From the NCBI RefSeq assembly GCF_001983165.1, contig NZ_MNPU01000018.1:50357-114356 (forward strand): a stretch of 64,000 nucleotides of DNA. Reading direction: 5' to 3'. Positions within the stretch are counted from its first letter, which is position 1; every line of letters starts with the position of its first letter. Origin of the DNA: Pseudomonas gessardii (GTDB lineage Bacteria; Pseudomonadota; Gammaproteobacteria; Pseudomonadales; Pseudomonadaceae). The notes under the pieces are model-generated. The model ran no database searches. It was not told where the DNA came from and saw only the letters and a list, made by a program, of their open reading frames with translations. Of this stretch, positions 59,190-64,000 are shown in pieces. Made by a program: the position numbers and the translations under genes.

Positions 59190-59525
59190 ATGAAAGGCGT
59201 TATCGCCCTGGCAGCACTGGCTCTATTGGCCGGTTGTGCCAACCTGAACATGTTCAACAAGGCACAGCCGCAGCAAGACACCTGGACCACCTGGGTCTGT
59301 GACAGCCAGGCCCAGGTGAACTGGCGGTTTGTCGGCAGCGACCGCAAGCAGGTGGATGTGCGCCTTGGCGGCTCCGACCAGGTGTATCGCCTCAAGCAAG
59401 ACGTGGCGGCCTCCGGCGCGCTGTACAGCAATGAGCAGCTGGCGTTTCACACAAAAGGTGAGGAAGGCCTGGTTTACTGGGTTGCCACCGATGATTTGAT
59501 CGGCCGGGGTTGCAAGGCCCAGTAA
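59190..59525 (+). CDS. MliC-like lipoprotein (putative lysozyme inhibitor)
   Basis: A 111-residue lipoprotein: the signal peptide ends LLAGC (Cys 16), and the mature domain has WVCDSQAQVNWRF, VDVRLGG, and SGALYSNEQLAFHTKGEEG, ending in a Cys (GRGC). This is the beta-barrel pattern of the MliC/PliC family, membrane-bound inhibitors of c-type lysozyme. The assignment is by motif resemblance; inhibitor activity is inferred. I start at ATG 59190 rather than a TTG two codons earlier. Confidence 0.72.
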   Translation: MKGVIALAALALLAGCANLNMFNKAQPQQDTWTTWVCDSQAQVNWRFVGSDRKQVDVRLGGSDQVYRLKQDVAASGALYSNEQLAFHTKGEEGLVYWVATDDLIGRGCKAQ

Positions 59526-59695
59526 TACAGAGCACATGGGATCCGATTCCAATTCGACAAAGATTGCGAACCGCACCCTGCAATAACGATTCAGCAGGCC
59601 AAGGCTCAACCCCTTGATCTGCAATAACTTGAATAGCAGCCGCCGCTACGGCAGGCTTGCACGATTAACGACCCTCGACCGGGAGAGACAACACA

Positions 59696-60760
59696 ATGGC
59701 ACTTATCAGCATGCGTCAAATGCTGGACCACGCAGCCGAATTCGGCTACGGCGTCCCAGCCTTTAACGTCAACAACCTTGAGCAGATGCGCGCCATCATG
59801 GAAGCCGCTGACAAGACTGACTCCCCAGTGATCGTCCAGGCTTCGGCCGGTGCGCGTAAATACGCCGGCGCCCCGTTCCTGCGTCACCTGATCCTCGCCG
59901 CGATCGAAGAATTCCCACACATCCCGGTGTGCATGCACCAGGACCACGGCACCAGCCCTGACGTGTGCCAGCGCTCGATCCAACTGGGCTTCAGCTCGGT
60001 GATGATGGACGGCTCCCTCGGCGAAGATGGCAAGACCCCGACCGACTACGACTACAACGTGCGTGTTACCCAACAAACCGTCGCCCTGGCTCACGCCTGC
60101 GGTGTTTCGGTAGAAGGCGAGCTGGGCTGCCTGGGTTCCCTGGAAACCGGCATGGCCGGTGAAGAAGACGGCATCGGCGCCGAAGGCGTGCTGGATCACA
60201 GCCAGATGCTGACCGACCCTGAAGAAGCCGCTGACTTCGTCAAGCGCACCCAGGTCGATGCCCTGGCCATCGCCATCGGCACCAGCCACGGCGCCTACAA
60301 GTTCACCAAGCCGCCTACCGGCGACGTACTGGCCATCGACCGGATCAAGGAAATCCACAAACGCATCCCCAACACCCACCTGGTGATGCACGGTTCTTCC
60401 TCGGTACCGCAAGAGTGGCTGGCGATCATCAACCAGTACGGCGGCGACATCAAAGAAACCTACGGCGTCCCGGTTGAAGAAATCGTCGAAGGCATCAAGC
60501 ACGGCGTGCGCAAGGTCAACATCGACACCGACCTGCGCCTGGCCTCCACTGGTGCGATGCGTCGCCTGATGGCCACCAACCCGAGCGAGTTCGACCCGCG
60601 TAAATTCTTCGGCGCCACCGTAACGGCCATGCGTGATGTGTGTATTGCACGTTACGAAGCGTTCGGCACTGCTGGTAATGCGTCGAAGATCAAGCCGGTG
60701 TCGTTGGAAGCGATGTATCAGCGGTATTTGAAAGGTGAGTTGAACGCCAAGGTTAACTAA
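59696..60760 (+). CDS. fba: Class II fructose-1,6-bisphosphate aldolase
   Basis: A 354-residue zinc aldolase of the Calvin-cycle subtype. [13 protein letters not shown] opens it, [13 protein letters not shown] carries catalytic Asp and zinc His, [13 protein letters not shown] is the subtype signature, and [13 protein letters not shown], then [11 protein letters not shown] bind zinc and substrate. GGGAGAG precedes the ATG. The last 25 codons and terminator are repeated twice downstream in degenerate form. Confidence 0.97.
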   Translation: MALISMRQMLDHAAEFGYGVPAFNVNNLEQMRAIMEAADKTDSPVIVQASAGARKYAGAPFLRHLILAAIEEFPHIPVCMHQDHGTSPDVCQRSIQLGFSSVMMDGSLGEDGKTPTDYDYNVRVTQQTVALAHACGVSVEGELGCLGSLETGMAGEEDGIGAEGVLDHSQMLTDPEEAADFVKRTQVDALAIAIGTSHGAYKFTKPPTGDVLAIDRIKEIHKRIPNTHLVMHGSSSVPQEWLAIINQYGGDIKETYGVPVEEIVEGIKHGVRKVNIDTDLRLASTGAMRRLMATNPSEFDPRKFFGATVTAMRDVCIARYEAFGTAGNASKIKPVSLEAMYQRYLKGELNAKVN

Positions 60761-60808
60761 GCCTGAAGCGTTAACTGAAAAAACCCGCAGAGATGCGGGT
60801 TTTTTTAT
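60686..60808 (+). repeat. fba tail repeat, copy 1 (functional)
   Basis: The last 25 codons of fba, the stop and the terminator. Copy 2 (61378-61499) matches over about 121 bp with about 11 differences; copy 3 (62052-62107) matches the stop-terminator part only. Confidence 0.85.
60778..60806 (+). terminator. fba intrinsic terminator
   Basis: A-run, AACCCGC, loop AGAGAT, GCGGGTT, T-run; 18 bp after the fba stop. Confidence 0.93.
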
Positions 60809-60900
60809 ATCTGAAAGTTTTACTTTGGGTCGATGAATGTTTTTGAACAGGGTTCATAAATAGGGCTATTTGGATATGGCGAAAATCGGACGTTAATTTT

Positions 60901-61173
60901 TCACTTTTCCTCTATGCATGAAACGTCTACGGAAGTCATGCCATAGATTCTTTTGGCTGTATCTGCTATGTCTTTTTTTACTTTTTCAGCTGCCTCACTC
61001 GCCGAGGAGGCTGTGACAGTTTGAGTTGGGTTTTGAGGTAGTGAAATATAGCAGATGTATGTTGTCTCCTTTGCATAGCTTAATAGTGGCAAGGTAAGTG
61101 TGCATGCAAAGAGAGCAGCGGTGGTTAGTGTTTTTCTAAAGTCAAGTGGCTTCGTAAGAGTGAAGTTTTTCAT
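60901..61173 (-). CDS. Small secreted protein of unknown function
   Basis: A 90-residue protein. A basic N terminus and hydrophobic run (TTAALFACTLTLPLL) ending SYA give a signal peptide; the mature part (KETTYICYISLPQNPTQTV, then a Lys/Ala-rich helix, ending VDVSCIEEK) has two cysteines that could pair. I recognise no family. The ORF is visibly AT-richer than all neighbours and converges on fba. It lies between fba tail copies 1 and 2, and is probably acquired. The rest of 61174-61377 is AT-rich with no feature seen. Confidence 0.6.
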   Translation of the reverse strand: MKNFTLTKPLDFRKTLTTAALFACTLTLPLLSYAKETTYICYISLPQNPTQTVTASSASEAAEKVKKDIADTAKRIYGMTSVDVSCIEEK

Positions 61174-61377
61174 GATTTTTACTCCGTTAGATAAGTGTGC
61201 GATCTTAGAGATAAGGGTGTTATATGGGCTCGTGTAAAGAGTAGAGCCTCAATGAGCGTGGGGCACCTGTCATAATTCACAGTTTTTAATATTTTTTTGC
61301 GATAGTTGTTGTAAACAAAAGTTTTGTTATTTGTGAGGGGGGGTAAGCGGGGCGGATCGATTCAGCCCTCTAACCCT

Positions 61378-61499
61378 AAGATCAAGCGGGTTTCGCTGGA
61401 AGCGATGTATCAGCGGTACTTGAAGGGTGAGTTGAACGCCAAGGTTGATTAAACCTGAAGCGTTAACTGAAAAAGCCCGCAGCGATGCGGGCTTTTTTG
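61378..61499 (+). repeat. fba tail repeat, copy 2
   Basis: Encodes the fba C terminus out of context ([20 protein letters not shown]...KVD, stop) followed by its own terminator. Within the coding part four changes from copy 1 are synonymous and two alter the protein (Pro to Arg, Asn to Asp). No start or upstream fba sequence is attached, so it is a gene fragment. The bases 61500-61574 hold only AT-rich spacer. Confidence 0.85.
61470..61498 (+). terminator. Terminator of fba tail copy 2
   Basis: A-run, AGCCCGC, AGCGAT loop, GCGGGCT, T-run. Confidence 0.88.
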
Positions 61500-61574
61500 T
61501 GGCGATGTTTGAGCAAACTTCCTTCGGTTGCTTTTGTAGTGTTCAGAGGGGTATCTCAGATTATTAATCTTGGT

Positions 61575-61832
61575 CTATCGGACGTCTACATAATAGTAAG
61601 GCGTGTATCGACTGATGGTTATATCGTAGATCGTCAAATCTTGTCGTGTTCCTGAAGGGATACCTGCAAATGTTCCAGCAAAACTGCCATCGTAACTTGA
61701 GGTCATTTGCCCATAGAGATATCCGGTGTTGGCTTGCTGTAAGTTTAGAACAGTATTTGGTGCGGCGCCTGTGCCGCCGACGGTAATGGTCCCGGTTGAA
61801 GTGCTTTGTGCATAGTTGATTGAAATGGCCAT
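61575..61832 (-). CDS. Small orphan protein, probably beta-rich
   Basis: An 85-residue protein without signal peptide or membrane segment, rich in Thr, Ser, Gly and Tyr (GTITVGGTGAAPNTVLNL, a YLYGQMTSSYDGSFAGTFAG stretch, and RYTPYYYVDVR at the end). The alternation suggests beta strands. No family is recognised. AAAGGAA lies eight bases before the ATG, which supports translation. AT-richer than neighbours, minus strand, between fba tail copies 2 and 3; probably acquired. Confidence 0.55.
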   Translation of the reverse strand: MAISINYAQSTSTGTITVGGTGAAPNTVLNLQQANTGYLYGQMTSSYDGSFAGTFAGIPSGTRQDLTIYDITISRYTPYYYVDVR

Positions 61833-62051
61833 TTCATATTCCTTTATTAGAGAAAGTTGATGGGCGAATCAGATAACTCCCGGTTTCAGCTTCACCCTTC
61901 CTGGGTGGTGCGAGGAAAATGATAGGGGCGGTGATTGTTACTTTCATCTGTAAGAAATGACAGTTTTTTAGAATTTTTTGGAATGACTGTTATTTAGAAA
62001 TGTAAGTTGTGTAAGGGTGGTAAATTTGAAGGGCTTTTTAAAGTGAGTAAT
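61833..62051. other. AT-rich intergenic spacer
   Basis: This stretch must contain the promoter of the 85-residue orphan gene. It is AT-rich with several T runs; I could not identify a clear promoter pair or any ORF. Confidence 0.4.
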
Positions 62052-62107
62052 AAGGCTAACTAAACCTCAGGTGTTAATAAAAAAACCGCAGAGATGCGGT
62101 TTTTTTG
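62052..62107 (+). repeat. fba tail repeat, copy 3 (stop and terminator only)
   Basis: AAGGCTAACTAAACCTCAGG then a terminator; it aligns with the end of fba (AAGGTTAACTAAGCCTGAAG) and its terminator. The sequence just after the hairpin (TTTTTGTGGC...TTTGA) also resembles that after copy 2. Confidence 0.7.
62079..62106 (+). terminator. Terminator of fba tail copy 3
   Basis: A-run, AACCGC, AGAGAT loop, GCGGTT, T-run; the loop is identical to that of the functional fba terminator. Confidence 0.85.
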
Positions 62108-62130
62108 TGGCTGGGCTTTGAACATACATT

Positions 62131-62236
62131 TATGTGTGGGCTTGCCCGCGATAGCGGCGGGTCAGTCACTAAAAATGCTGACTGATACACCGCCATCGCG
62201 GCGATGCGGCGACCCGACAAGCCCGCTTTCACATTT
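62131..62236. repeat. Degenerate REPIN
   Basis: A left arm TGTGGGCTTGCCCGCGATAG and a right arm CGACAAGCCCGCTTTCACAT around an inner GCGGCGGGT/ACACCGCC stem; both arms have lost bases relative to the GTGGGAGCGGGCTTGCCCGC type. Confidence 0.7.
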
Positions 62237-62250
62237 GGAGGGTGTTCGGC

Positions 62251-63480
62251 TTATTTATCGACCAGTATTTTGGGGTTTGAATTCCCCCAAACCGTATACA
62301 GGTCCGCCAACAACGCCCCATTAATATCCTCTACCTCCGCCTGGGTCGTCTGCACATTGCCCTGCTTGCCAAACAACACCACCTCATCCCCGCTCTTCAC
62401 GGTCGGCACGTCGGTCACATCCACCATCAGGGTGTTCATCGACACTTTGCCCACCACGGGCACGCGATGCCCATTGATCAGCACGATGCCTTTATTGGTG
62501 AACGCCCGGCGATAGCCGTCGGAATAGCCCACGGTAACGTTGGCCAGTTTCGAGTCCCGCGCCAGGGTGTAGGTGCGGTCGTAGCCGACGGTGTTGCCCT
62601 TGGGGTAGCTGTTGACCGAGGCCACGTGGGATTTGAACTGCATCACCCGTTTGTATTCGGTAAACGACGGCACGGTGTCGCCGAACAGCAGGCCGCCGGG
62701 GCGCACCATGTCCAGGCGCGACTCGGGCACTTCCAGGGTGGCGAAGGAGTTGGCGGCGTGCAGGGTGATTTTGCTGCGGTCCAGTTGGGCGACGTTGATC
62801 AGCCAGTTGGCCTGTTCGTTGAAGGCCTTGAGGCCGGTGCGCACGTCGGCGGCGTCTTCGACGGCGAAGTGGGTCATGATCGCCTTCACCTCCAGGTTTG
62901 GCACCTGGGTAATGGCGACGGCGTCGCGGCGGCCCTGGGCGGTGGTCATTTCCACGCCATTGCGGCTCATGCCGCTGGAGTTCAGGCCCAGGTGCACCAC
63001 CAGCGGGCGGCCATGATGCTCGGCGATCAGGCTGGCGCGCACGGCGAAATCGAGGTTGCCCACCAGTTCTTCGATGTTGTACGGCAGGGCGGCTTCCAGC
63101 TCGCTCAGGGCGGCGGTGCGTACGCGGATCAGTTGGCCCTTGAAGCCGCTTTCGCGTACCACGCGGGCCTCTTCATTGCTGGCCACGCCCACGCAGGGCA
63201 CGCCGAGCTTGATCACCGAGGGCATCAGCAGGCCAATGCCGTGGCCGTAGGCGTCGGCCTTGAGCACCGCGCAGATTTTCGACTTGTCGGCGAGGCTGGT
63301 TTGCAGGGTGCGGATGTTGTGTTCAAACGCGGCTTTGCTGATCTCAACCCAGGCGTTGCTGTCCTGGATAGTGACCTGGACCACCCCGTCGGTCATCGAC
63401 AGCGGCGGGGCAGCGAGGGCCGGGTTTTGCAGCAGAACCATGCCCATGGACAGGGCGAGTAGGGTGCGAGTGAAGGGCAT
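62251..63480 (-). CDS. alr: Periplasmic broad-specificity amino-acid racemase (Alr/Bsr type)
   Basis: A 409-residue PLP racemase of the alanine-racemase fold with an N-terminal signal peptide (LLALSMGMVLLQNPALAA), so it acts in the periplasm. The PLP Lys is in AVLKADAYGHG near residue 74, MTHFAVED and HAANSFATLEVP follow, and the opposite-face Tyr is in the VGYDRTYTLARD region. Periplasmic racemases of this kind in Pseudomonas and Vibrio interconvert several amino acids, notably Lys and Arg, for D-amino-acid release or catabolism. The biosynthetic alanine racemase is expected elsewhere. Confidence 0.88.
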   Translation of the reverse strand: MPFTRTLLALSMGMVLLQNPALAAPPLSMTDGVVQVTIQDSNAWVEISKAAFEHNIRTLQTSLADKSKICAVLKADAYGHGIGLLMPSVIKLGVPCVGVASNEEARVVRESGFKGQLIRVRTAALSELEAALPYNIEELVGNLDFAVRASLIAEHHGRPLVVHLGLNSSGMSRNGVEMTTAQGRRDAVAITQVPNLEVKAIMTHFAVEDAADVRTGLKAFNEQANWLINVAQLDRSKITLHAANSFATLEVPESRLDMVRPGGLLFGDTVPSFTEYKRVMQFKSHVASVNSYPKGNTVGYDRTYTLARDSKLANVTVGYSDGYRRAFTNKGIVLINGHRVPVVGKVSMNTLMVDVTDVPTVKSGDEVVLFGKQGNVQTTQAEVEDINGALLADLYTVWGNSNPKILVDK

Positions 63481-63710
63481 TGTGAGTCTCCATGACTTTC
63501 TTATAGGGAAGCATTGCGCGTGCGCGGCGCCATACTCGAATTGTCCTACAAGAAAGTCGAGACCCTGGGTCGCGGTTCTGTCCTAAAGCGTCGCGCAATG
63601 GAATAGAAGTTATACCGAAACCTTCTAAAAAACTGTCAGAACTCACAGTAGCTCCCACTTGATTGAGTCTTGCACTATCAAGGCTCGAACCCAGTAAAGG
63701 AGTACGCAAA

Positions 63711-63878
63711 ATGATCACTGCCAACACAGCAAAGGCTTTTCCTGGCGTAAGCATTTTGAAGTTTTATTCGCTGACGGCAATCGGGCTGCTAGCCCTGATG
63801 AGCAATAGCTATGCTGCGCAATGGACGTGCCCTCCGGTTGAAAACCTGGCGGCGGCAAAAACTGAGTGCAACACCTGA
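63711..63878 (+). CDS. Small secreted protein, possibly truncated by IS30 insertion
   Basis: A 55-residue protein with AAAGGAG eight bases before the ATG, a signal peptide (LKFYSLTAIGLLALMSNSYA ending at AA) and a 20-residue mature part (QWTCPPVENLAAAKTECNT) with two cysteines. The stop lies 24 bp before an IS30-family transposase start, so the natural C terminus may have been removed and the stop supplied by the element. No family recognised. Confidence 0.5.
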   Translation: MITANTAKAFPGVSILKFYSLTAIGLLALMSNSYAAQWTCPPVENLAAAKTECNT

Positions 63879-63901
63879 CCTTTCCGGTACGGTGCTGCCC
63901 T

Positions 63902-64000
63902 ATGTCTTATTCCGAACTCAGCGTTGAAGAGCGTGCCACCATTCAAGTTAGTCATGCCCAAGGCCTCAGCTTGCGCAGGATTGCCTGCTTGATCAACCGA
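63902..64000 (+). CDS. IS30-family transposase, N-terminal part
   Basis: The first 33 codons of a frame open to the window edge: MSYSELSVEERATIQVSHAQ then GLSLRRIACLINR. This is the helix-turn-helix opening of IS30-type transposases. The left inverted repeat should lie between about 63860 and 63901 but I could not define it without the other end. Whether the copy is intact is unknown. Confidence 0.85.
   Translation, partial: MSYSELSVEERATIQVSHAQGLSLRRIACLINR

Noticed and set aside
60686..62107. Integron interpretation of the fba-tail cassettes
   Set aside because: The repeats are fba coding and terminator sequence, not attC-like sites, and no integrase is present; recombination at the fba end explains them better.
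62094..62324. A 76-codon frame across the degenerate REPIN before the racemase
   Set aside because: It runs through a terminator and REP sequence and has no recognisable protein features.

Overview
The window is chromosomal DNA of a Pseudomonas of the fluorescens group. The evidence is GC-rich coding sequence, gene orders known from Pseudomonas (gshB/pilGHIJ-chpA; arsR-metK/tkt-epd-pgk-fba; mdcABCDEGH-madLM), an SAH riboswitch in front of ahcY, and many copies of the short palindromic repeat GTGGGAGCTGGCTTGCCTGC typical of fluorescens-group REP/REPIN elements. No tRNA, rRNA, CRISPR array, prophage or large island was seen.

Layout. 1-9.3 kb: yggS and pilT are divergent, followed by an NlpC/P60 hydrolase and a TM2 protein. 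A minus-strand cluster then runs gshB - tonB-like - yqgE/algH - ruvX - pyrR - pyrB - pyrC' (glutathione, TonB energy transduction, pyrimidine synthesis). 9.5-19.4 kb: a type IV pilus chemosensory cluster pilG-pilH-pilI-pilJ-chpA-chpC without pilK or chpB. 19.5-20.9 kb: a higBA toxin-antitoxin pair with a palindromic operator, then a structured RNA leader in front of a small DUF6124-type gene. 21-31 kb: a membrane protein, the malonate decarboxylase operon mdcABCDEGH with its transporter madLM, a 503-bp MITE-like element, and mdcR. 31-38.7 kb: hemolysin III, a LysR regulator divergent from a D-amino-acid dehydrogenase/RidA/binding-protein operon, rsmE, bioA, cytochrome b561 and YceI. 38.8-47.3 kb: a RhlE-type helicase, a binding protein, metF and ahcY (SAH riboswitch), a thioesterase, a formate/nitrite-transporter homologue, an EamA transporter and a MAPEG protein. 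47.4-54.3 kb: mltA, a c-type cytochrome, two DUF1090-like proteins flanking ligB, metK, and an ArsR-methyltransferase. 54.5-60.8 kb: tkt-epd-pgk, two lipoproteins, fba. 60.8-62.2 kb: an accessory strip with two small low-GC ORFs, each bounded by a degenerate copy of the fba tail and terminator. 62.2-64 kb: a periplasmic racemase, a small secreted protein and the start of an IS30-family transposase that runs off the window.

Functional links. metF, ahcY, metK and the ArsR-methyltransferase belong to the activated-methyl cycle. tkt-epd-pgk-fba is a central-carbon/PLP-precursor cluster. The mdc operon encodes malonate uptake, the decarboxylase and the enzymes that make and attach its prosthetic group.

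Most interesting for follow-up: (1) serial fba-tail/terminator copies bounding small-ORF cassettes at 60.7-62.1 kb, where the second copy looks like a divergent fba allele; (2) the 503-bp element at 28993-29495 with long terminal inverted repeats and an exact 10-bp flanking repeat; (3) the multi-hairpin leader at 20.25-20.55 kb before the DUF6124-type gene; (4) a 30-bp perfect palindrome between the ArsR-methyltransferase and tkt. No database search was possible; family calls rest on motif and protein recognition.
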